Assembly: GCA_030847615.1 (NCBI GenBank)
Contig: JAUMIR010000002.1
Coordinates: forward strand, 198,631,809-198,695,808
DNA from: Gambelia wislizenii
Taxonomy: Eukaryota > Chordata > Lepidosauria > Squamata > Crotaphytidae
Length of the DNA stretch: 64,000 nt
Direction: 5' to 3'
In this document: positions 54,441-64,000 of the stretch, piece after piece
Layout: each line of letters starts with the position of its first letter
How positions within the stretch are numbered: the stretch's first letter is position 1
Program-made: the position numbers and the translations under genes
The notes under the pieces: model-generated
The model's database searches: none
The model's input: only the letters and a program-made list of their open reading frames with translations
What the model was told of the DNA's origin: nothing

Positions 54441-54774
54441 GTAGCTAAAGCAGTGTAGCTGCCTCCATTTATTGTTCAATGGTCGGGGGACGGAGAAGGT
54501 ATAAACTAGGCAGACAGCAAGCCTATCATGGCTTACATCAGTATGTGGCTGTAATATAAGATTAGATTCTTTAAGCTAAAACTTTTTTTAAAGTAGTTAT
54601 TGCCACCCTTCCTGCTGCATAAAGCATACAGTATTATTCTTTTGGAATCCTTGTATTATTCATCTGCATTCCAAAAAAATAAAATTGAGAGGGTATCCTA
54701 AAGATTAAAGTGTGGACAATTGTGCTGATGTAATTATGTAGAAAGAGTTACTCACACTACACAGTTATAGCACT

Positions 54775-55405
54775 ATGGGTTTGTCTATACAAGCCCATAA
54801 AAAATGGAGTCCCTCGTAATGACATTTCGCAGCAGCTTGCAACCTGTCTTAATAGTTTTTTTTTGCCTCCATAAGCTTTGCATGCCTGTTGCAAGTACAG
54901 CAGCTGCAAATGATTTATTCACATTTGCACTTACCTCAATTTGCAGACGATGACCTTTTTAAAAAAAAAAAATGATGTCCAAGGTGTGATTGAGTGATTT
55001 TTCGCTTGAACACAAAAGCAAAAACCCCTCATTTTCTTGCCTTAGTACTTGTCCACTAAGGCAAAAATCCAACATGGTGGCAGCAGGCACTTGCCTTTTT
55101 GGAAACCCCTTCCCCCTGCATTCATCTGGCCAATCAGATTTGCACTTCCTCTAGTTTGGGCAAGCGAATCAGATCGACTTGCTTGTCCTAACAAGTAGAA
55201 ATGCACACACCCTCGTTGCTTTTTAAAAAGGATGGGGAAACCCACAAAGGCTTTTCTGGTGAGATTTTTGACCTTTTTTGCCCCCCTCCTTCACAATGCG
55301 GCAAAATCACATGGAATGCCATTAGGACAGGTAGGATTCTCCTCGCATTCCATGAGGAGTTTTTTCACTGTTGGACAATCCTTATGATTCCAATTTAGCT
55401 TCCCT
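54775..55405. mobile_element. Candidate DNA-transposon-derived block
   Basis: Shares inverted pieces with 41840-43310 (see that entry). 'cctggcatt'-type ends are not clear; contains an A-run at 54961. Confidence 0.35.
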
Positions 55406-55409
55406 GGCT

Positions 55410-55595
55410 ACTCCCTATGAAATCCTGGGGTTTGTCATTTGGTCAGAGGCACCAGAGGAGGAGCTTCCTGGCTGAGGGTTCCAAGGGCCCCTCTCTTACC
55501 TGCCAGTCCCAGGATTCCAAAAGCTGTTGCCATGGCAGTTAAAGTGGAATCATAGCACTGTTGCAATGTAATGTGAAAGGGCTTACGATTTTCTT
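55410..55595. repeat. Palindromic MITE related to Pal-A
   Basis: 'aatcctggggtttgtcattt' and 'agtcccaggattccaaaagc' plus 'gccatggcagttaaagtgga' show the Pal-A plan in a diverged subfamily. Confidence 0.55.
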
Positions 55596-55759
55596 GCCCA
55601 GTTCTAGGAGAAGGGGAGAAATGATGCAAATTACGTTTAGAAAGAAGAGCTGAGTCACTAAGCTATTGCTACACACACACAATCTGAACATATTTCTCTG
55701 GAATGGTATCTCTTGCTTCAAAATGCATTAAAAGGGGGAACTTGCCATGGGATGTGTGG

Positions 55760-57010
55760 GTGGCTGGAGTAAAGAAACGGAAACACCAGGGCTTTTGTGG
55801 GACACGACACAAAGTTAGTAACACCACTACTGTAGGGTCCTCACGACTAACCTAACACCTGGGAGAACTGTATTAAATTGAACTATACTAAACTATAAAT
55901 CAGGTATTGAACTTTAAATCAAGTGCTAATTATTAAACAATAACCATGTGTACACACATACATAGATTAATTCACAATCACATATGGTGATGTTTTTGTC
56001 TATAACATATCAAATGAGCTACACTATAGATCAAGTGCTGGCTAACTTTACATAATCTGTATCACAACATGAATGGATTAAGAAATAGTTACTTATGGTG
56101 ATACTCTTTGATTTATTACATACACAATGTTTTAATGAACATTTAGGAATACAATTCAAAACCACATGTTGTATAGTTATATAAACTGGTTCCCACTTTA
56201 GAAAGAATTCTCTTTAGAAGGCACTTTTACAATTATACATAAAAAATCAACAGTAATAATCACAATCATATGTTATGAGAATTCCTTACATTTCCCCTCT
56301 TTCTCAAACACTCCTCACAACCATGGGCCATGTGGATTTTTAACCTTATTTATAAACAATAATCACAACATATGTTACTTCATCAGTCCACTATGTGGTG
56401 AGACAGGCTCTTATAAGCATAATTATAATATCTAACAATACATATGTGAAAGCACCACTAGTGACTTTAATAGCTACAGTTACAGAGATAATTTTCTAAG
56501 ACAATTAATTTCATAGGAACCTTAACAAAACATTCCACTGCCCTTGGCTAGTATGTGAGTATCTGAGGCAATGCAAGTTTTTTTCAGAATGAAGAAAAGA
56601 AGTCTTTTATCAAAATAGATAAAAGGGATGAAAATACAAGACAGGTTATCCAATGGCTCAAATGCCCACCAGATTTTGACGGATTGTAATACTTTTTAGG
56701 CTACTGTATTTCCTATGAGCTTCATTCAAAGCAACCATGTGGTAGTCTAGACGCTTTAGTTTCTTCTGTGGCAATAAAGCTCACAGTTCAACCCTGAAGC
56801 TACTGTCCACTGACTCTGAAGAAGCAGATGCATGAAACACAGGTTGCCTCAGACTCACAGGCTGGAGATTCTCCCACTTTGTTTTCAGTTTTGGGAATAG
56901 GATTCAGCACCCTGGAGAGCTCCTGTAAACCATTCCTGTAAAACCCAGGGTGGATTCACCACTCCAAAGCAAGGGGACCACAGTTACTCTTCTTGCTTTA
57001 CAGCCACAAA
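55760..57010 (-). mobile_element. Possible LTR-retroelement relic
   Basis: At 56291 the - strand shows AGAAAGAGGGGAAA directly followed by TGTAAGGAATTC, like a polypurine tract before an LTR. An AATAAA lies near 56112 on - within the supposed LTR. The - strand upstream part (56292-57010) has short hydrophobic open stretches but stops in every frame. No gene can be named. Low confidence; the AT-rich block could be something else. Confidence 0.3.
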
Positions 57011-57046
57011 AGTAGAAACACAGATATTGCCTTTTCCTGTTTTCCT

Positions 57047-57105
57047 GTTTGCAATGATAATGGACGCCTCCTGCTAGAGTTCTGTGCAGAACAACAGCTT
57101 GTCGT
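57047..57105 (+). mobile_element. Extra copy of a LINE-V endonuclease segment
   Basis: 'ttgcaatgataatggacgcc' to 'agttctgtgcagaacaacag' repeats 58369-58421 with about two changes. It sits directly in front of the 5' UTR of the larger copy, same strand. Confidence 0.8.
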
Positions 57106-57858
57106 GGGAGAGAGGCTTGCGTACCCTAATGATGTTTTGAGCTATGCTGGCGGTGGCACAATAGCCACTGGTAGGGTCTCCCATGACAGACAGGTCAAAA
57201 CCGAAGGGTCTGACAAAGAGCGTCAAAGGGCAGGATGGGCTCCCTAGCCTTATGGCAACCGTCCTAGGAGAAGGAAAACTCTAATCCCAAACCCGGGCAG
57301 ATGGTGCTCATCCAACCCTGTAAGGTCAACGATCTAAGAGAAGGAAACTCTAATCAAACCTATGGCCCGAGGACCTTGCTGCTACGTCCATGCTTGCAAG
57401 GCCATGGCAGATGAACCTCTGGTTTAAAGGGTGAGGCCAGTTCTGTACAAGCTACGCTCCACCAGAAAAATCCATTGCACAGGCTCGAAGGACAAATCCA
57501 ATTCCAAAAAAAAAAAAAAGCCCTGTAGCGATAGGTGAGGGACGAAACCGGCAGGTGTAAAGATGCACTGGAAGCCGCAGCCCCAACCCTGCATGCAGGC
57601 GGTTCAGGACTTTGGTCGCTCGAGGCTGACCCGGGAGATGATAGTCTTGTTCGGCAGCATCCTGACTGACCAAGCAGCCTTTTTTAAGGAGAGCACTGCT
57701 TGCTCCATATGGAGAGGGGCCTAGAAAAGGTGGCCTAACAAAAGCTCATCCCCATCTACCTGATTGGCTAGCCGTGGCCAACGGGCATCTTCTGATGCTG
57801 TCAAACCAAGGCAAAGGAACAAAGGCACACACCAGCCTCCAAAGATGTAAATAAACTG

Positions 57859-58692
57859 ATGCTTGCATGCTGGAACATCAGAACCATGCGAGACTCTGCA
57901 GATAGTGGACGGCCTGAGCATTGCTCTGCTCTAATAGCCCATGAACTATCATGACTTAATATTGACATTGCTGCTCTTAGTGAAGTTCATCTCCATGAGG
58001 AAGGCAGCCTTAAAGAACATGGCGCCGGCTACACACTTTACTGGTCTGGCAAACCCAAAACCAAAAAACATCTTTCAGGAGTAGGCTTCATGATTAAAAA
58101 CTCCATTGCCTCCAAACTTGAAACCTTGCCAACAGGACACTCTGATCACATTATTTCCTTATGCCTCCCACATGCTGTTCTCTTTAGTATATATGCCCCA
58201 ACTATGCAAGCCGACCCTGTAGAGAAAGACAAATTCTACACAGACCTATGCTAACTCATACAAAAAGTCCCTGTAGAAGATAAGATTATTATCCTTGGTG
58301 ACTTCAATGCCAGAGTAGGAAAGAACTCCGAAGCCTGGAAAGGTGTATTAGGCAAACATGGTGTTGGAAATTGCAATGATAACGGACGCTTCCTGCTAGA
58401 GTTCTGTGCAGAACAACAGCTGACTATTACAAACACTATCTTTTACCAGAAAGACAGCTTGAAGACAACCTGGATGCATCCCCGCTCCAAACAATGGCAC
58501 CTCATTGACTATGTTCTAGTCCGCCAGAGAAACATTCACAATGTCCATCATACTCGAGTGATGCCCAGTGCAGAATGCCAGACAGATCATCGCCTCGTAA
58601 GATGTAAACTGAACCTTCATCTTTAGTTCAAACCTAAGAGGGGTGGCATCTTAAAGAGGAGACTCCAAGTCAACAATCTTCAACAAGCTACC
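57859..58692 (+). pseudogene. LINE-V APE-type endonuclease domain
   Basis: Starts MLACWNIRTMRDS. Active-site landmarks in order: WNIRT (Asn), ALSEVHLHEEG (Glu), SIYAPT (Tyr), LGDFNARVG (Asp, Asn), LIDYVLV (Asp), TDHRLV (Asp-His). The frame is continuous but carries three stops (57952, 58252 and 58624 regions). At least two are C-to-T changes from CGA or CAA. The enzyme would nick target DNA for target-primed reverse transcription. Confidence 0.9.
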
Positions 58693-58999
58693 ATGAGAGA
58701 CAAATTCCAGGCAAACCTGCAAACAAAACTTGAAGACCATCCTACAGATCCTTCTCCTACATTGCTTTGGCAACATATCAAAAGCAGCATCCTCCAGTCT
58801 GCGGAAGAATCCTTCGAGTTCTCCCACAAGAAAAATCAAGACTGGTTTGATGAAAACAACCAAGAGATCCAAAGAAGAGAAGAACTGCTCACCAGGCATA
58901 CCTCGCCCAGCCAACTTGCCATGTAAGAAAAGCAGCTTTCCATCTCACATGTAGTAAATTTCAACAAAAACTCCGAGACATACAGAACAAGTGGTGGAT

Positions 59000-60100
59000 C
59001 AATATAGCAGAAAAGACACAACGCTGTGCAGATCTGGGTGATCCTAGAGGATTTTATGAAGCTCTTAAGGCAGTGTTTGGACCTACTTATCAGGTCCAAA
59101 GCTCCTTGTACAGTACAGATGGTCAAACTTTAATTACTGATAAAGCCTCCATCCTGAATCGATGGGCTGAACATTTTCAAAGTTTCTTTAGTGCCAACCG
59201 AGTAGTCCAAGGCTCAGCTATCCAACATATGATACAAAAACCGATGAAAAATGAATTGGACATAGCTCCCACTTTGGAAGAGACCCTTAAGGCCATACAG
59301 CAGATGAAAAATGGCAAGGCAGCTGGGATTGATGGAATCCCACCTGAAGCTTGGAAACACGGAGGTCATGTACTCCACAATAAATTCCACGAACTCCTTG
59401 TGAATTGCTGGGGAAAGGGGGAACTGCCATCAGATCTCCGAGATGCAGTCATCATCACCCTGTACAAGAAAAAAGGAGCAAAATCCGATTGCTCAAACTA
59501 TCGAGGCATAACACTGCTCTCTATTGCTGGAAAAATCCTTGCAAGGATACTCCTGAACAGATTAGTTCCTGCCATTGCAGAAGAACTTCTTCCTGAAAGC
59601 CAATGTGGCTTCAGAGACAATAGGAGCACTACAGATATGGCATTTGCCCTTAGACAACTGCAAGAGAAATGTAGAGAGCAGAACAAAGGTCTCTATGTAA
59701 CATTTGTTGACCTCACCAAAGCCTTCGACACCGTGAGTAGGAAAGGTCTGTGGCAGATTCTGGAAAGACTAGGATGTCCCCCCAAATTCCTTAAAATTAT
59801 TATCTTGCTACACGAAGGCCAGTGTGGTCAAGTCAGATATGGCGATGCTCTTTCAGAGCCCTTTCTAATAACTAATCGAGTGAAGCAAGGTTATGTTCTT
59901 GCACCAACTTTATTTACAATCTTCTTCAGCATGATGCTCCAAAGGGCTACGCAGAGCTTGAAGAAGACGACGGCATCTATATACGTTACTGTACTGATGG
60001 CAGCTTGTTTAACTTAAGCTGACTGAGGGCTCGCACTAAGACTCTAAACTATCTAGTCTGTGAGCTGCTCTTCGCTGCCCTTGTTGCCCACACAGAAGCA
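59000..60100 (+). pseudogene. LINE-V reverse transcriptase domain, catalytic motif deleted
   Basis: The open part 59073-60017 includes MKNGKAAGIDGIPPEAW, YRGITLLSIAGKILARILL, ESQCGFRDNRSTTDM, motif A VTFVDLTKAFDTV (catalytic Asp) and NRVKQGYVLAPTLF. Just before 60017 the frame shifts. The continuation reads LFAALVAHTEAALQRL where related elements have FADD-AALVAHTE, so the two catalytic Asp of motif C are gone. The first codon of the 59073 ORF is GTG and is internal, not a start. Confidence 0.9.
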
Positions 60101-60103
60101 GCT

Positions 60104-60850
60104 TTGCAGCGCCTAACATCCTGCTTCGCCACAGCTGCAGAGCTGTTTGGGCTGGAAGTCAACCTGAAGAAAACAGAAGTTCTTTACCAGCCTGTACCAC
60201 AGGACGAACACCACCATCCCCACATTGCCGTCGGCAACTCTGTGCTTAAGTCCGTTCAGCAGTTCACCTACCTGGGAAGCATCATCTCCTCAGATGCCAA
60301 GATTGACAAAGAGATCGATCACAGATTAGCAAAGGCACATAGCGCATTTGGAAGACTTTACAAAAGAGTGGAGTAATAAACACCTGAGGCGAAACACAAA
60401 AATCAGTGTGTACCGAGCCATTGTACTGTCTATTCTCCTTTATGGATCTGAAACATGGGTCACCTATCACCACCACTTACAACTCCTCGAACGCTTCCAT
60501 CAGCGCTGTTTACGCACAATCCTAAATATACACTGGACTGACTGTGTGACGAATGTTGCTGTCCTTGAGCAAGCAGGGAGCACCAGCATTGAGGCCTCAC
60601 TTCGGGAGGCATGGAGATGCACTATCCACAATGTGGCAGCCTTATTTGAGAACTCACGCCGAACAAGTCTTGAAGAGAAATGACAACGCAGAAAGAATCA
60701 CAACCCAGAAACATCACCCAAGGAGACTTTCTGCTGTGCTTTCTGCAACCGGACTTGTCTATCTCAGATTGGCCTTTTTAGTCATCAGCAAAAACGCAGG
60801 ATGAGTCCTTCCTGAATCTTCGTTTGCGAAGAAAAGCCAGAGAGAGGGGG
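60104..60850 (+). pseudogene. LINE-V C-terminal region with finger
   Basis: FGLEVNLKKTEVLYQPV, FTYLGSIISSDAKIDKEID, then after a frameshift YRAIVLSILLYGSETWVTY, HQRCLRTILNIHWTDCV. At 60596 about 190 bases seen in other copies are missing between GGCC motifs. The finger CCAFCNRTCLSQIGLFSHQ (CX2C...H) is near 60735-60790. Its normal role is presumably nucleic-acid binding. Confidence 0.85.
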
Positions 60851-60874
60851 GGGGGAGAGAGAGAGACTGTAGAT

Positions 60875-61478
60875 GTTCAATGCCATCAGAAGCACACAGA
60901 GACCTCTAGTGGTGGAAAAATGTATCTGCAATCAATGGTGACGGGAGAGTGAATGATCCCTAGGTTATTGCAATCATCAAGAAAGAACATAATTTTTTTT
61001 AAAAGGAATTGAAGGTTAAACTGCATCCATGGGAGGGTGAGCAAAGCCAAATTTTATAAACATTCTCAAAAAATGTAAGTCAGAACAGTAATGGCATAGG
61101 AAGTAAGAGAAGACATGACCCAGGATGGTGGAAGATCAGCAGCTTCACAACCAGATTGCCATCTGGCCATTGCAATTGTACCAAGCTTTCATCAAGAAGA
61201 GGGCAGTAAACAATTTACACACAGTCTTTTACAAGAGGAAAAAAAAGAGAGAACGGCCTTCAGATTGTTAAAGAGACAGAAGTCTAGACACCACGCCATA
61301 AGTCTTCTTCATTATTATTTGGAAATGTCTTGGCTATGCTTGAGTGGAGGAAAGCCATACCTGCAAAGGCCTTGCAGCAGCCTGGAGTCAACTTAGGGCC
61401 TGTGGAGAGAAAGCTATGCCAGTGTCCTCATCCTCTTCCCATTATGCTCCCTCTCACACATCTCTCCCATCTAGGGCA
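60875..61478. other. No gene recognised
   Basis: Unique-looking sequence between two LINEs. Confidence 0.4.
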
Positions 61479-61479
61479 C

Positions 61480-62508
61480 AAAAGGAACAAAGTGGGGTCC
61501 CACAGGGTTCTGTCCTGGGCCCAGTGCTATTCAACATCTTTATCAATGACTTGGATGAGGGAATAGAGGGTATGGCTGTCAAGTTTGCAGATGACACCAA
61601 ATTAGGAGGGGTAGCTAATACCCCAGAGGACAGGATCAGAATGGTCCAAAATGACCTTAACAGATTAGAAAGCTGGGCCAAAACTAACAAAATGAATTTC
61701 AACAGGGAGAAATGTAGGATACTACACTTGGGCAGTAAAAATGAAAGGCCCAGATATAGGATAGGTGATGCATGGCTTGAGGGCAGTACATGCGAAAGGG
61801 ATCTAGGAGTCTTAGTGGACCACAAACTGAACATGAGTTAGCAATGTGATGCAGCAGCTAAAAAAGCAAATGTGATTCTAGGCTGCATCGATAGGAGTAT
61901 AGTGTCTAGCGAGGGAAGTAGTAGCGCCACTCTATTCTGCTTTAGTCAGGCCTCACCTGAAATACTGTGTCCAATCCTAGGCACCACAATTCCAGAAGGA
62001 TATGGACAAGCTGGAATGTGTCCAGAGGAGGGCAACCAAAATGGTAAAAGGTCTGGAAACCATGCCTTATGAGGAGAGGCTTAGGGAGCTGGTTATGTTT
62101 AGCCTGGGGAAGAGAAGGTTAAGAGGTGACATGATAGCTTTATGTTTAAATATGTTTTATATTTTTAATATATTAATACATATTTTAAAATATGTTTAAA
62201 TATTTGAAGGAATGTCATACTGAGGATGGAGCAAGTTTGTTTTCTGCTGCTCCAGAGACTAGGATGCGGAGCAATGGATTCAAACTACAGGAAAAGAGAT
62301 TCCACCTAAACATTAGGAAGAACTTTCTGATGGTAAAAGCTATTCGGCAGTGGAATGCAATGCCTTAGAATGTGGTGGAGTCTCCTTCTTTGGAGGTTTT
62401 TAAGCAGATGCTGGATGGCCATCTGTTGGGAATACTTTGTTTATTCCTGCATGGCAGGAGGTTGGACTGGATGGCCCTTGTGATCTCTTCCTTTTCTATG
62501 ATTCTTAA
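61480..62508 (+). mobile_element. CR1 LINE, 5'-truncated (RT to 3' end)
   Basis: The open part (to 61841) reads SGVPQGSVLGPVLFNIFIND, VKFADDTKLGG (catalytic FADD), NRLESWAKTNKMNFN and RDLGVLVDHKLNMS, the CR1 RT. A stop follows, then recognisable pieces in shifted frames ([31 protein letters not shown]). The 3' UTR ends with 'tcttccttttctatgattct'. An AT-rich insertion of about 50 bases lies at 62140-62195. Start truncated within the RT. Confidence 0.92.
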
Positions 62509-62548
62509 TTCAGAGGAGATTCCCCCCCCCCCGAACTTGAAAACATTA

Positions 62549-62625
62549 CCTTTTGGACTACAACTCCCAGAATTCTTCAGCCAGCATGGCCACAAGGTGC
62601 TGCTTGGGAATTCTGGTAACCGTAC
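62549..62625. repeat. Palindromic MITE fragment
   Basis: 'ttttggactacaactcccag' and 'gcttgggaattctgg' around 'cagccagcatggccacaag'. Confidence 0.5.
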
Positions 62626-62629
62626 CCCC

Positions 62630-62980
62630 TCCCCCCATAATTTTGCCAAGTTCTGCTTTATCTCTTATTGTTAGGCTGTTATTGCCACTCATAAGACCTC
62701 TGTCCCAAACTGCCTTACAACTGAAGACCAATCTCTCCTCTCCTGGGGTAATTTACAATTTGTTTACAACTTTAAAGTGTCTGAAAGCTATGGGAAAAGG
62801 CAAGGGGAAGTGATGAAACAGCCTTCAGGAAGAAGAAGAAGCAAACATTGTTTGCTTGTCAGCATCACAGCAGCAACATTAGCAAATGCTGCAAGGATTG
62901 CTGCAAATTGTCCCTGATAGAAGTGAGCTTTCTTCAAAGGAAAAAAGGGGGATAGAAAAGGAGAAGTTACCTGCTTTGGA
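62630..62980. other. Upstream region of CD300-like gene 2
   Basis: No repeat or TATA box clearly recognised. 'gaagaagaagaagc' at 62832 is a short GAA run. Confidence 0.4.
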
Positions 62981-62982
62981 TA

Positions 62983-63025
62983 ATGCCCTTGTTGTCCTTG
63001 GTTGGCTCACTGTTCCTTCTGCCAG
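62983..63025 (+). CDS. CD300-like receptor gene 2, exon 1 (signal peptide)
   Basis: ATG opens MPLLSLVGSLFLLP and reaches donor CCAG|GTAGGT in phase 1 after 43 bases. Joined to exon 2 this gives LLPGYFCDLTGP, very like the LLPGYSALTGP junction of mammalian CD300 proteins. The signal peptide probably ends near GYF. Confidence 0.82.
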
Positions 63026-63029
63026 GTAG

Positions 63030-63655
63030 GTTTGTTCTGATGCCCAAAACTTCAGTCAGAAAGTAGTTTTTGCTCAGTTTGCAAACAATTAAGATGACAA
63101 TAGCCTTTGAGCATAAGAAATATCAGAAAGCTGATGTTTAATAGTTAGTCTGAAGATTTCAAAGTTGCCATTGGGAAACTGAGGAATAAGACCAGGTGCT
63201 GAAATCAATTGCTAAATATCAGAAATGTACATTTATACAAGATTTAAAAAGTTTAACAATAGCGAACACTATTGAACATTATGAGATATTCTTGGATGAC
63301 ACCATAGCCTCTGGCTCTTACACTTTGGTGTTGGAGTTGTTTGGAAGTGAGGATGGATGAAGCCATGATAGCTGGCAAATTTTAATATTGTTGTTCCTCT
63401 GTGATGGTTACGGTGAGAGTTAATACTTTATAGCACCTTCCAAGTGTTAGACGTGCTTCTCAAAAATTATTTCAGTAATCCTTACAACAACCCTGCAAGA
63501 TAGGGTGCTGGTGGTGATGATCCTCATCATTATTGGCAGCAGCAGCAAGATCTGTGCTTCATCATACCCCCAACCAACCAACCCAACTGAATCCCTGCAT
63601 GTAGAAATTTTTCTGTCAGGGAGAAAGGCTGTAGCCTAGCCTGCTTCTTTTTAAA
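63030..63655. other. Intron 1 of CD300-like gene 2
   Basis: 637 bases from donor to acceptor including this stretch. No repeat was firmly recognised. Confidence 0.6.
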
Positions 63656-63661
63656 TTTCAG

Positions 63662-63985
63662 GATATTTCTGTGATCTGACTGGCCCTGCAACTGTGCGTG
63701 CAATCCTGGGGACATCAGTGCAAGTGAACTGCACCTACGATCAAAAGTATGAAGCGAACGTGAAATATTGGTGCAAAAGAACTAACAGAGACTGCCCCAT
63801 CATTGTTCAGACTTCAGGGTCAGAGAAGCCTGAGAAAGTAGGTCGAGTCTCCATTAGAGACAGCCATACATTACGCCAGTTCACCATTACAATGGATGAC
63901 CTGACCACCAGAGACACTGGAACTTACAGCTGTGGGGTGAATGTGAATGGAGGTCCAAATCTATTGGCTCCTGTTGATGTGACAG
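63662..63985 (+). CDS. CD300-like receptor gene 2, exon 2 (Ig V-type domain)
   Basis: Acceptor 'cttctttttaaatttcag', donor 'acag|gtaggt'; 324 bases, phases 1-1. TGPATVRAILGTSVQVNCTY (B-strand Cys), KYWCKRTNRDC (C-strand Trp and the extra Cys pair), RVSIRDSHTLRQFTITMDDL and DTGTYSCGVNV (F-strand Cys) follow the CD300/CMRF35 pattern closely. Sequons: NCT. It differs from gene 1 at most positions outside these motifs, so the two are old duplicates. Remaining exons lie beyond the right edge, so type (activating or inhibitory) cannot be told. Confidence 0.93.
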
Positions 63986-64000
63986 GTAGGTGAAGTGGTC

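Larger units (their letters stand above)
57106..60874 (+). mobile_element. LINE-V, near full-length but defective copy
   Basis: About 3.8 kb: a 5' UTR of about 750 bases with a 14-A run (57508-57521), APE endonuclease (57859-58680), RT (about 59000-60100), C-terminal region with a C2H2-like finger, and an (AG)n tail from 60838. The combination of APE + RT + CX2C...HX4-5C finger after RT and a microsatellite tail points to the I/Ingi/Vingi group, but the clade is not proven. Breaks: three stops in the endonuclease, a frameshift near 58915, loss of the catalytic FADD, a frameshift near 60376 and a deletion at 60596. Confidence 0.9.

Noticed and set aside
59073..60017. 314-codon ORF as an independent gene
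   Set aside because: It starts at an internal GTG and is the RT part of the LINE-V element, which continues on both sides.

Overview
This is a vertebrate nuclear window, most likely from a squamate reptile (probably a lizard). The evidence is the mix of repeats: tRNA-headed SINEs of the Sauria type, 5S-rRNA-headed SINEs sharing their tail, CR1 with the ATTCTATG-type 3' end, a long-ORF1 L1, a Penelope-like element, a second LINE type ending in (AG)n, and an intact Ty1/copia element. Genes have introns with canonical GT/AG sites. The species cannot be named from sequence alone.

Host genes. Two + strand genes encode CD300/CMRF35-like Ig-V receptors. Gene 1 has a signal-peptide exon (47754-47793), Ig-V exon (48707-49042), stalk exon (50439-50523), transmembrane exon (50979-51150) and a last exon at 52018-52080 or 52966-53025. 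The phases 1, 1, 2, 0 all join. Its membrane segment carries a lysine, as in adaptor-coupled activating receptors. Gene 2 has a signal exon (62983-63025) and Ig-V exon (63662-63985) and runs off the right edge. At the left end a CpG-rich block holds a 40-codon first exon on the - strand (3001-3120) that would fit a RAB37/RAB26-type GTPase. In mammals RAB37 lies beside, and divergent from, CD300 genes, so this may be conserved synteny.

Repeats fill most of the rest. 3.7-4.7 kb: Penelope-like GIY-YIG fragment between long inverted arms. 10.3-13.9 kb: three truncated L1 pieces. 14.2-20.7 kb: a three-layer nest, in which a palindromic MITE is split by a 5'-inverted LINE copy, itself split by a 5,569-bp Ty1/copia provirus with identical 677-bp LTRs, a 5-bp target duplication and one open 1321-codon gag-pol. 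27.4-28.2 kb: fold-back DNA elements. 28.8-29.9 kb: minisatellites. 31.5-38.7 kb: full-length L1 on the - strand with 17-bp target duplications, open ORF2 and ORF1 broken by one frameshift. 57.0-60.9 kb: nearly full-length but dead LINE of the (AG)n-tailed type. 61.5-62.5 kb: CR1 3' half.

How it fits together: the left few kb are probably intron 1 and promoter of the GTPase gene, the right 16 kb belong to the CD300-like cluster, and the ~44 kb between is a landing zone for transposons. The copia element looks youngest (no LTR divergence seen), the L1 young, the DNA elements and SINEs older. All family calls are from reading motifs; no database search was run.
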